This document shows positions 35,621 to 44,592 of a stretch of 44,592 nt of DNA, piece by piece. The position numbers and the translations under genes are program-made. The stretch comes from Labyrinthula sp. Ha (Eukaryota; Sar; Bigyra; Labyrinthulida; Labyrinthulaceae). Position 1 is the stretch's first letter, and every line of letters begins with the position of its first letter. Location: assembly GCA_015227615.1 (NCBI GenBank), contig JAALGZ010000101.1:1-44592 (forward strand), read 5' to 3'. The notes under the pieces were generated by a model. It ran no database searches. It saw only the letters and a program-made list of their open reading frames with translations, and was not told the origin of the DNA.

Positions 35621-37100
35621 TAACTTCTTTTTATATCATTGTTTAGGGGCCAGTTGCCGAGGTTGTATATTCCAGGAGCTAGAACCATGCTGCGTGCAAG
35701 TTGTCTCTTTATTTTTCTGGTCAGAGTGTTGCAGGAGAGTATGCCCCTGTATTTGGTAAGTCTCGTTTTGCACTTGTCCAGGTTGGACACCACATGTTTT
35801 TGCGCTATTACAGTGGAGTTAAAAACCGCGCCTAAATATTTCATTTCTTTTACTGGCTGGACTTCTTCTCCAAATACTGACATTGGTTCAGCAACTGGCT
35901 GTAACATTTTCTGAACTATATATTTGGTGGCTTTGATAGCTAACATTCCTGTTCTTTTCCGATTTAAAGTTCCATCGCAGAAGTGGCTTCTAAGGTGTGC
36001 CTTTAGAGACTTTTCTCGATGGAAGTATCTTTGGCACTTTTCACAGAAGAATTTAGTAAGGAGTTTATTTATAGTTTTATCTGGTTTCTTCCCTGTCAAA
36101 TAATATCCTTTGTCTGTTAATAGTATTTTTTGTTTTACTCAAGTTTATTCTTAGCTCAGAGAGAGATTCCAGTTTGTAATGGTTTTTAATGAAGTAAATA
36201 ATTTGATTGTTGTTTTCACAAAGTACCACCGAGTCATCCGCAAAAACGAGGTAGTTGAAAATGTTTTCTGCTGTTACTAAGTTTGCCAAAGTACTTTTAT
36301 CTATCCTTTCTATTGTAGAATTTAGTAATAATATAAATATAGTAGGAGTGAGTGAGTCTCCTTGAGGTACTCTTCTTCTCAGGTGTACTGTTTTAGACAT
36401 ACGCTTCCATTCTGAAACTTTGACTTTAGCGTTTTTGTATAATACCCGAATAAGTTTCCTGAGTTTGCTAGGTACTCCATGCTCCTTTAACGACAGTTGT
36501 ATGAAGTCATGGTTAGCGGAGTCAAAAGCCTTTTGAAAGTCAATGAAAAGAAGTTTTAGTTTTGTGTTCTGCAGCAGTTTTTCTTCACAATGTTGTTTAG
36601 GCTTTCAATCTTGTTTATTGTGGGGTGGCCTGACCTGAAACATGCCTGAGAGGAAGGTAACTTGTTACTTATTGGTTGAAATCGGCTGTGGGTTATATTT
36701 ATGGTCTGTTTAATTGATGTGTCCAAGAATCGTATTTGTCTGTATCACCTGGTGGATTCTTTTCTTTTTTTGTAGATATCAATGATTTTTCAAGATAGAA
36801 TTGTTCCATCATTCTTCGACTTAGTTCGGTTTCTTCTGAAAGGTTCTTGAATTTTTCTTATAATAATCTTCTGAACTGCTTTTGACATTTTCAGTACTTC
36901 AATGCTGGTGAAATTAGCTAATGTGGCTCGGATTTTCTGTAACTGTTTTATGATTGCTGTGACTTCATCCAGTAATAGCAGGTTAGAGTTTATGTCTTTT
37001 TATGGACTCAATCTATATATTGCTCTACAGTAATACACATTATCTTCTTGAGTTAGGTGGGTTTTTTGTATTGATGTGAGTTGTTGACTGTCTACATAAT
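35620..37100 (-). pseudogene. LINE-2w reverse transcriptase with internal zinc finger
   Basis: RT signatures: QACFRSGHPTINKI near 36,620-36,660, motif A FIDFQKAFDSANHDF near 36,500-36,545, VPQGDSLTPTIF near 36,340-36,370, LVFADDSVVL with FADD at 36,233-36,244, and MKYLGAVF near 35,820-35,845. Between FADD and YLG lie about 130 residues, where well-known LINEs have roughly 60. This interval holds a perfect C2H2 finger, C-x2-C-x3-F-x5-L-x2-H-x3-H, at 35,983-36,045. A frameshift near 36,090-36,120 separates the two frames. Confidence 0.85.
35983..36045 (-). other. C2H2 zinc finger inside LINE RT
   Basis: Sequence CEKCQRYFHREKSLKAHLRSH split over one frame (20 residues shown as CEKCQRYFHREKSLKAHLRS then H). 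Spacing of both Cys, the Phe, the Leu and both His is canonical. The related LINE-1w keeps a Cys, the Phe and the first His at the same spacing (near 1,590-1,660). Confidence 0.85.
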
Positions 37101-37227
37101 CACTGAGTATTTTCAACCTCTAGAACCTATCTACTTTGTTTTGTTTATCATCTTTAGTAATCCGGGCATAGGTTTTGGCTGCTGGCTTTACTAGATTCGG
37201 CAGTTAGTATCCTTCTTTTGTGCGGTT

Positions 37228-37662
37228 TTACCCAAATATTAGGTGTATTTTGTTAGCAGTTTCCATGCACCAGTTTCTTTTGTCTTTCTTTGCGATTCTT
37301 TTTACTGCACTGAAGAGCTCCTTCTTTTCTTCTGCTGTTGATGTATCCCAGATTGAGTTCTTTCTTCGTAGCAATTCTCGTGTTTGATAGGATGTGTTTT
37401 GCTCTACCGTGTTGTTGCTCTGCTCTGGTACAAGGTCTTTAAGCAACTTTAGAACAATCTGTGTCAAAGCTTCGTAATCTCTTTCCTCTTTTAACTTAAG
37501 GAGTTCCAGAGTGATGCTTTGATCCAGTTGCTTTGCAAGCTGCTTATTTGAAAGTAGTTTAGAGAGGTCTTTATAAGGCGCTTTTCCCCATCTTTTCTTG
37601 TCTCTGTGGAATTTTCTCAGTTCTACCATGATAATGATGTGGTAAAACTTTTTTTTCTGCAA
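37228..37662 (-). pseudogene. LINE-2w linker between endonuclease and RT
   Basis: A 144-residue Lys/Glu-rich frame without catalytic motifs, in the usual inter-domain position. It has a WGKAPYKDL stretch and a KKELFSAVKRIAKK helix, as seen in LINE linkers. Confidence 0.6.
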
Positions 37663-37689
37663 GATACATCTGCTAATGTCTCTTCTTGG

Positions 37690-38290
37690 CTTGAATCAGT
37701 AAATTCTTTCTGGTTTATTGGTGAAGGAGAAGTCAATTTCTGATATCTTCGTATTATCATATCGGGAATAGAATGTTCCATGTTTTTTCGCTCCCTTCTC
37801 AGTTATATGTCTGTGGTTGATGATCGAGTACCCCTTAAGTTTTAACCAACTTTCTAGTAGCTTTCCATTTGCAGTACTTCTTCTTGAATACCCCAACTTA
37901 CCTTCCCTCTTCAGCGCCATTCTACTCACTTGGGCGTTGAAATCACCACCTAAAAGCAACTTCCTTCTCTTGTTCAGGTTCTTTGTCAGCCCACTTAGCT
38001 CCTTTACGAATTCTTTATAAGCTTACCTACCCAACCCACAATGTGGGGTGTAGCAGTTCAGCACGTTAATGTTTTTCTTACCAGTACCTTAGAGAACTAC
38101 TTTCAGGATCTTTTCCCTAGTACTTTGGAATGAAGTAACGTTGCAAGCAAGTTCTTCGGCCAAGTAGGTCGCTACGCATGCAGCTCCGGTAGGCGGTTTT
38201 GAGAAAACCCACTTACCTTTTCTGCTGCTGACATTCACCGCTTCTTTCAGCATCTTGTAATAATTTACATGGAATTCTTGCAACATAAAA
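37690..38290 (-). pseudogene. LINE-2w APE-type endonuclease
   Basis: Contains MLQEFHVNYYKML (the catalytic Gln-Glu motif), NVLNCYTPH, LLGGDFNAQVS (Asp/Asn motif) and TFYSRYDNTKISEIDF near the C-terminus. These are APE endonuclease motifs, which nick target DNA in most LINEs. The ORF is interrupted between 38,089 and 37,959. Confidence 0.85.
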
Positions 38291-38827
38291 AATTACAGTT
38301 GCTACTTTTTCTTTTTTAAAAGGTCAAGTTTTGTTGTAGTAAGACCGCCTTCTTTCACACAGACTACAAGTAGTTCTCGTCCACGTTAGCTCGCACACTC
38401 TAGATCCTCCGTGGAGGTCGAAATCAAGTAGCTCCGTTGAGGCAAGTTATAAGGGCTAACTTTATCCCTATAGGTCTACCTATTTTGTATATCCTTCCGC
38501 TGCCCTCATATATTTAATAATATGATGAAGGAATGTTCTGTATAAGGGCCAGTTAACATTTTTCTTTGTGAGACGCAGAGTATCTTCTCTTTGACATGCC
38601 AGATAGTTCTTCAGGTACTTTGGTAAATGTTTATTTAGGGTAAATTACATCGTATCTCCGCCGCTAGGTTCTTTCTTTAATTTTGCTTTTACCCATATAC
38701 ATATGTTAATGAGATTAATTTCGAATAACGCCTAATACTAATCGTATGCTTCTAGTAATCTTCTTACTTTGTCATTTTTTGCTGGTCAAGTTTCAAACAT
38801 ATTGTTCATTAAATTTGCGATGAAGCC

Positions 38828-38845
38828 GGGGTGGGGGGGGAGGGG
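38828..38845 (+). other. G-quadruplex-capable G run
   Basis: GGGG-T-GGGGGGGG-A-GGGG, sixteen G in eighteen bases, inside the gag fossil. It can be read as four G-tracts with one-base loops. Confidence 0.5.
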
Positions 38846-40767
38846 TTTCGTCTCTCCTGTAATCTTTTCAGGTGTCTTTTACCAAAGCTTTATTTTTCGT
38901 CTACGTCAATATTCGAACTATATCTTGTTCATCGCTAGCGAAACGCACATGAAATATTACTGTTACGGCTCTGTTATCGTGGGTATTGGATATGACGGGC
39001 GAAACTAACTTTATCAGTATAGATGAGTAAGCTTGGCCCATGGTGATAAGATTACTCTGATTCTCTAGATTTCTTGTCCTCTTTTAATTGGCAAAGAATA
39101 TTCTTGATATTTATTCCTTTTCTCGTGTAATATGTGCGAGTTGTATTAAAATGTATTCAGTTTTCAATTTAGAGCATGTACCACACTAGTTTCTGTGCCT
39201 TTTCTTGCCATCTTTGCACCAATTACATTTAGTGTGGGGGTTTTCGCATTTTTTTCTCGAGACAACACATCACCCAAACATTTTATGTGCTTGTACAGAC
39301 GCTTCTTGATATTAATGATTTGAGATTCACTCACCTGTAAAATGCGGTTTGATATTATAAATGCAAATGAGCGCTCTTGGCCCAGCTTTACGGCCTACTT
39401 CAAAACCTTTATTTTACTTTGGTAATCTGGGTCCCGTTTTAAATTAAATTTTACCTTAGCATCAACATCCATTACTACAACGACATTGTTTTCAGCGCCT
39501 AACTTATGCCCGCAAACGCTTCCAGTTTACTCTAATATAATTAAGTTGACATATAATGTTTCAGCGCCTTAATCAAATTCTTTTTACGCGCTTTCATAAA
39601 CTCTCGGAAACACTAGCTGTTGTTTTCTCTAAAGTGTTTATGCACAATCAGGATATGAACCACTCGCTCCGTTAAAAGAGTTTTCTCTGCCATATATTCT
39701 GGCAGTATTACTTGGAATAAAATAAGATATCTATTCTTCACATAGATAGCATTTTCATCCATTAATTCTTCCAGTATTCCTGACAGACGCAACCGAACTG
39801 TAAGAAAAAAAACCTCAAATATTAAATACTACAAGGGTAGGTTTCTTTTTAGTTAATGACCAGCAAACTCACAGTTCATCTTTACGGTTGGAAGCGTCTT
39901 CTTATTAGCCATCGATGTTGATTTTACTGCGATGCATGCGTTTCTGGCGCTGATACGTGGACTTGGTCTCGGTAATTCCCTGACGGTGCTATTTTTAGTG
40001 CAAATATTAGTTTTTTTTTTGGACTGAGCACGCCTTTCGCGCTTCCTTGGATCACAGGGTGATGATATTTGTAGTGGACGACTTTTCTTCCACTCGACGG
40101 CAAACCGTTTTCTTGGTGCTCTCTTAGTTAGTACAACTACCTCAGACGTTCCTTTAGTTAGCGCAAATACTTCTAGAATTTTTTGAGCACTACTTTTCTG
40201 GTTAATTAGATCATTTTAAAGATCTGCTTCAGCAGGCTATTCTTCATTTTTTACTTGAGATACCAGAATCCGTTTATTTTCTGGAGCCGATGTATTTATT
40301 GCATTGATCACATTATTCTTTTTTTTTTCGTTTTCTCATCTTGATCAGTTGTTTCATTTTCTGTACCCCCAGTACCTTTTTTGTTCTATGTTCTCTTTTT
40401 TATCTACGGTATATATCTATATCGATTTTCCCTGGCTTCTTTGGCTCTATCATCTTTGCCCTCAGATGACATAGCTTCATTTACTCGATCCTTAGTTTAA
40501 GCCACCAATTTGCCTTCTTCGGATTGCACTTTATGGTCATGTTCTTTGATTGCTACCATTATTTCATCTCTTTTCAATTGTCTTTTATGCTTCTTCGTAC
40601 CAGTCTATTTTTTTTTCTTGCTTATTCTTTCTACGTTTTTTTCTTTCTTTTTATTTTACACTTCTCTTGATTCGTTGCAAAATACTTGTATATTTTTTGC
40701 TTAGGTTTTGTAACTTTTAACTGCCGTATGTTTTTATATTCTGATTGATGAATCATCATACCTGTTT

Positions 40768-40787
40768 CTTTATCTTTATCTTTATCT
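40768..40787 (+). repeat. (CTTTAT)3 microsatellite
   Basis: Three tandem CTTTAT units upstream of the gag remnant of the old gypsy element. Confidence 0.7.
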
Positions 40788-40860
40788 TAAAATTACTCGG
40801 CTCCAAGAGTTATTAAAGTTGATTTCAAGTAATTTTATTCTCTTATTTATTAATTGTCGG

Positions 40861-42600
40861 CTAGATTAGATTAGATTATATGGGAATTTTGTGACAGTGC
40901 CAGACAAATCTTAGGATCTAATCCAATACGAAAATATGGCCTTTTCTATACTCTCTATAGTAAAACTGGGTTTAAAATTACTTTACTTTCATTATCAGGC
41001 ACTTTTGAGCGGCAGGATCCTTCTTGTTCAAAAAACCTCTTAAATCTAGTGCATAATTCCCCAAAATTTGTGATTTTACAAAACGCACTTCAAAAAAACA
41101 ATCGTGACTGTAACAGAATGAATACTTGGTTATTTTACTTAGGAATTAAATGGGAGCGAGTCCTAACCTATATACTTGGCTAGTACCTATCATGTTATCA
41201 TGTTTGTCTATCTTTCCTTCTGATTCTTTATTACATGGAACTCAGATCCCGTCTTGCTCCTTCCTCAGTCCGCTGAGCTATCACGGTGTATCATGGATGG
41301 TCTCTTATATTCCCAGTAGTTTAATTGTAAAAAAATAATTGGTATGTTGACAGAATCTAGTGAACTGGTTGGTCGACTAGATCAGTTTATTTTGTCTTAT
41401 ACATTAGACTGAGATTATCAAAAAATAAATGATTGTCTGGACCAGTTCGAAAATAAAACACATGCCACAAAATTGTGCAAGAATGAATTCAAGACAGCAA
41501 GTTCATGGATCATATCAAACAGGGTATGCAGGACCAAGAGATGTTATTGATATTGATTAGAGGTTATCTTTCAAGCACTTGTGAAGTTTTAGAGTCTCTG
41601 ATGACACTGAAAATTAGTGTTCTGAAGATGGGGTCTTTGTGATGTTCTTGGGATATAGAGACTTTTGATTATGTTGAGTTGGGAGAGAAATTGTTAACAC
41701 TAAGTATTTTTTTCTCTTCTGCTGATATTTGTCCTTCTTTTCCAGAAGGCTGTTGCTTTTGCCAGTTGGGTTGAGGCAGGTTTCTCATTTTGGCTATCTT
41801 TCGCTCGCCATTCTCTGGCTTAGATTTAGTTATGAAGGACAAAGTTCAGTGTTTAGCAGCTATAGCTATAGTATCTGTTCTGAAGGTGTTTGAAGGATAT
41901 TAGGATGACCTTTTTACAAGATTATTGATTATTGTGTAGATTTTAGTTGGTTTACGAGGAATGTTGGTCTAAGGGCTCTCATGTTTTCATATTTCTCAAG
42001 ATTCTCTCCTCACTCTTATGATTTTTGTATCTCTTCACTTTTGTTCAGGAGATGAGATATTCATTAGAGAGGTGTCATGTTTCTATTTCTGTTGTTACTC
42101 ATGAGTTATATTGATGCAGGATGGACCTATCTTGCTGGTGATTGAGTACTTTCTGTAATAGGAAAGAGTGTCTTTTTACAGCACCTCGGTGAGTTGAGAG
42201 AGGATGATGAGTGGGTCACAGATCGTTTAAAATTTGAATTTGTTTTAGATAAGGTTGTTCTCTTTGTTGATGGAGTTTTGCAGGTGATTTATGCTCTGGT
42301 GGTGTTAGTATTTCTGCAAACTCTAGGATATCTAACGCTTCTTCATATGTGACAGGTATATTTTTTTGGAGAAGTTGAGTTGTGTTGGACATGTTTCATT
42401 ATATACTTCACTTCGTCATCCAAAATTTTCTCTGTTACTTTATTTTATTTCCTCTGCCTCTGTTTGACAAGTTCCAGAGCGTTAAAATCTTCTGGTACCA
42501 GCCTAAACATACTATCTTGGATGTTGTCAACTACGTTTTTGATACTTTTAAAGAGTGGGTTCAGCTTGAGAGCAACAATATGTACCGTTAGGGCCTGAAA
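40861..42600 (-). mobile_element. Candidate third non-LTR insertion with (TAATC)n tail
   Basis: CTAGATTAGATTAGATTA at 40,861-40,878 looks like the microsatellite tail of a minus-strand LINE, comparable to the CTAGTTAGTTAGTTA tail of LINE-2w. Above it are broken minus-strand frames rich in Lys/Gln (for example ALKLNPLFKSIKNVVDNIQD near 42,530-42,580). I see no RT or endonuclease motif. It may be a first-ORF region, a truncated copy or a non-autonomous element. The 5' boundary is a guess. Confidence 0.35.
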
Positions 42601-44592
42601 AAATGTAGCGGCACCCAATGTATTACTAAGAAATAGTGAAACACAGGAGTGGTAGCCCACTACAGCTTCCCAATAAGTGGGCCAAGTATCAAAATAGTAT
42701 AGGTATAAATAGAATACTATGACTTGTAGATAAGATTTGAAACCACTATGTCGAATAAGACCAAGCTGAAAAATCTAACAAATTGATAATTAAAAAATAA
42801 AATAAATAAGATAAAGTAACAATTGACAAAAGGATATCACGCAGGGCCACTAATACTAAGTTTAAAAATACAGAATTGCTACAATAATATATAAATCAGG
42901 GGGCTATTAATAAGAAAAAAGATTTCAATTTACAAGGAATAGAAAGAAATAGACAAGAAACGATCAGGATCAAGAACAAAACAATAAATAGAAGAATTAG
43001 TAAAGAAAGATGTCCGAGAAGATAAATAGGCAATCAGGAAGGGAAAGAAAAAATGTTGTTAAGAAGAAAGGTAAAGAAGTTGCCACTCCGGGCTTACAAA
43101 ATATCATACCGGAAAGTGAACAGGGTAAAACAATAGTTGAAAAAGTTAATGAAGTCATTCATAAGAGGATAGATGATGCAGGAGAGGAAAGTGAGAGTGA
43201 GGATGACGCTTGTGAAGCATCGGATTCAGAAAGTGGCGATTGAGGGTTTCGAGTAGCTCAGTGGAAAAGTGGAGGAAGTGTTGTTGTGGCACACCCATCG
43301 GGCAGCGAGGCCGTTGCTGCACCATCCCAAGGAACTCTACACAATTAGAGTCCGCGAGTTGGCCAAGTAACCAGAACATTATCGCAGAAGAGGCCAATAA
43401 AATACCCGTACTCACTGAAGGTGCATCTGAAATGACTGTTAGAGTACAAGCCATAGCAACGTCGAGGAAGGGGAAGACAACCCCTCCCCCTGGTACTGGC
43501 GCCGCTATCAAAATACCAAGCACACATGCGGAACGGAGCGCCCCCATTTTGAAGAAAACTCACCGCCCGCGACAGGAAAAGCATCACCGAGTCGCTACTG
43601 AGGCCAAGACCACGCGCGAGCGCTGAAGAGAGTGTCGTAATTACCACGCCAAGTGCGACGAAAGAGACCCGTTCTATTGCAAAGAAAGATTATGAGTTTT
43701 ACGATCAGCCATTAAGTAGATCTACGCCATTGCACTATATTATCTTTGAGAAAAATTATTGCGTGGCGCAAGAATGCCTAAAAAGAAGAACAGTTACCCT
43801 ATTGAAAGAAAAAGATATCCATAAGAAGATGAGATATCCTATGTTGCTCCAAGTAGCGTTGGTGGAATATAAGGCGGATGGAATACCACTAACAAAGCGC
43901 GTGGCACACATGTTAATGATAAATAAACATTACAGAAAAAGTTCAGATCAGGTTTCTGTAGAACTGACTAAAGCACGTAAGAATTATCTACTCAGATTAC
44001 TCAAGCAAAATATGTCGACTTGGTTCGTTAAAAATGAAGAGGAAAGATTTTCCCCTTACTTGTAATTAGTGGCCTATCACAGTACCTCTGTGCGAATGAA
44101 GGGCAACGCCAAGGCCAATTTTAGAATGAGAGAAAATCCGGATCGCTCGAGAAAATTAAAACTCTTTAATCGGGTACGAGTGCCGGAACCACAGTGTAAA
44201 GTTCCAGTGATCAAGTCGCAGAACACTGAAAAGGTAAATGCTTATATAGACGTATCAAAGAACTAGGCGTGGCTTTAGCTCAAGAAAAAAAATCGAAGAT
44301 CCTTACGCTTGAATTAATTGGAGTAAAGGTAGGTAAAAAACGATCAACTGAAGACGATAGGAATGTTTTGCGCCGAAAGCAGAACTAGCGAGATCGAAGA
44401 ACATAGCAGTGCCATCACCATTAGTCAAACGCACTCGTCAATGCAACAAAAATAGGACCACCCGAAACCCCTAATACCAGAGATACAATGGAAGTCTCGG
44501 TTCTCTCAGACACATGCTCAGCGAGCGAATAAAAAGACATCACAGACATATCATCGCAATTAAAAAGCCTGCGCGCGCTGATAATAGATATA
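42600..44592 (+). mobile_element. Ty3/gypsy gag region, plus strand, runs off window (fragment E)
   Basis: Fossil. An acidic and basic frame starts at 43,010 (MSEKINRQSGRERKN...). A 111-residue frame at 43,730-44,065 matches gag of element A and fragment D (HYIIFEKNY, LTKRVAHMLMINKHYRK), and a further basic frame follows at 44,069-44,266. The leader and any LTR should lie in 42,600-43,000, but no boundary could be set. The frames are broken several times. The element runs opposite to fragments C and D, and its pol would lie beyond the window. Confidence 0.7.

Larger units (their letters stand above)
34407..38450 (-). mobile_element. Nearly complete LINE (LINE-2w) inserted in gypsy gag
   Basis: About 4.04 kb with a single-ORF layout: APE endonuclease, linker, RT with zinc finger, then a long 3' region. 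The 3' end carries a short tandem tail, (TAAC)3 on the element strand at 34,407-34,418. Short flanking repeats AGGGCTA (38,451-38,457) and GGGGCTA (34,400-34,406) look like a target-site duplication. The gag reading of the old gypsy element stops at 38,451 and resumes at about 34,406 with only about ten residues unaccounted for, which fixes both ends. The ORF is broken by several stops and frameshifts, so the copy is inactive. Confidence 0.85.
38451..40860 (-). mobile_element. Old Ty3/gypsy element, gag part (fragment D)
   Basis: Fossil and broken many times. Minus-strand remnants match gag of element A and of fragment E: LPEYMAEKTLLTERVVHILI near 39,650-39,720, a QVSESQIINIKKRLYKHIK stretch near 39,290-39,340, and REDTLRLTKKNVNWP near 38,540-38,590. 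The basic, Lys-rich gag start lies near 40,300-40,640. Fragment C beyond LINE-2w continues it. Any 5' LTR would lie near or beyond 40,740, but I cannot define one. Confidence 0.75.

Noticed and set aside
1-44592. Polinton, DIRS or other capsid-bearing DNA element.
   Set aside because: No protein-primed polymerase, packaging ATPase, tyrosine recombinase or long terminal inverted repeats seen.
1-44592. tRNA, rRNA or CRISPR arrays.
   Set aside because: No cloverleaf-like tRNA with intact arms, rRNA core or regularly spaced repeats was recognised by eye. Covariance-model searching was not possible.

Overview
This is a eukaryotic, AT-rich, repeat-filled stretch that carries one host gene in two tandem copies; nearly everything else is retroelement debris. 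The standard genetic code, a GT-AG intron, APE-type LINEs and chromovirus-like Ty3/gypsy elements all point to a nuclear genome. The single intron seen is only 32 nt long, which suggests a lineage with very small introns, probably a unicellular eukaryote or alga. I cannot name the organism.

Layout: (1) 1-4.17 kb: a decayed minus-strand LINE (LINE-1w) with endonuclease and reverse transcriptase remnants. (2) 4.17-10.15 kb: ABCA copy 1 with its upstream region. It encodes a full-length ABCA-type (lipid-transporter family) protein of 1856 residues, and the 32-nt intron falls exactly inside the first Walker A motif. (3) 10.15-11.48 kb: the 3' flank of copy 1, ending in the integrase end of an old gypsy element. 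(4) 11.48-21.04 kb: a near full-length gypsy/chromovirus fossil (element A, minus strand) with two LTRs, a polypurine tract, gag, protease, RT, RNase H, integrase, a chromodomain-like segment and extra 3' coding. (5) 21.04-22.65 kb: unassigned, retroelement-like. (6) 22.65-28.80 kb: ABCA copy 2, with a foldback (MITE-like) insertion in its upstream region. (7) 28.80-34.41 kb: the 3' flank of copy 2, a candidate solo LTR, and an old gypsy element. (8) 34.41-38.45 kb: a nearly complete minus-strand LINE (LINE-2w) inserted into the gag of that gypsy element, which resumes at 38.45-40.86 kb. (9) 40.86-42.6 kb: a candidate third non-LTR insertion. (10) 42.6-44.59 kb: a plus-strand gag from another gypsy element of the same family, running off the window.

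The two ABCA units are an old segmental duplication: their non-coding flanks differ by roughly 12-15% by eye. Yet their coding regions align over 5.6 kb with no indel, and about 2 kb around exon 1, the intron and the start of exon 2 is identical. That pattern suggests recent gene conversion. The integrase end of an old gypsy element follows both genes at the same place, so that insertion predates the duplication. Two further traits stand out: a canonical C2H2 zinc finger between the catalytic DD and the YLG motif of the LINE reverse transcriptase, and element A's right flank, which does not continue the sequence interrupted on its left.
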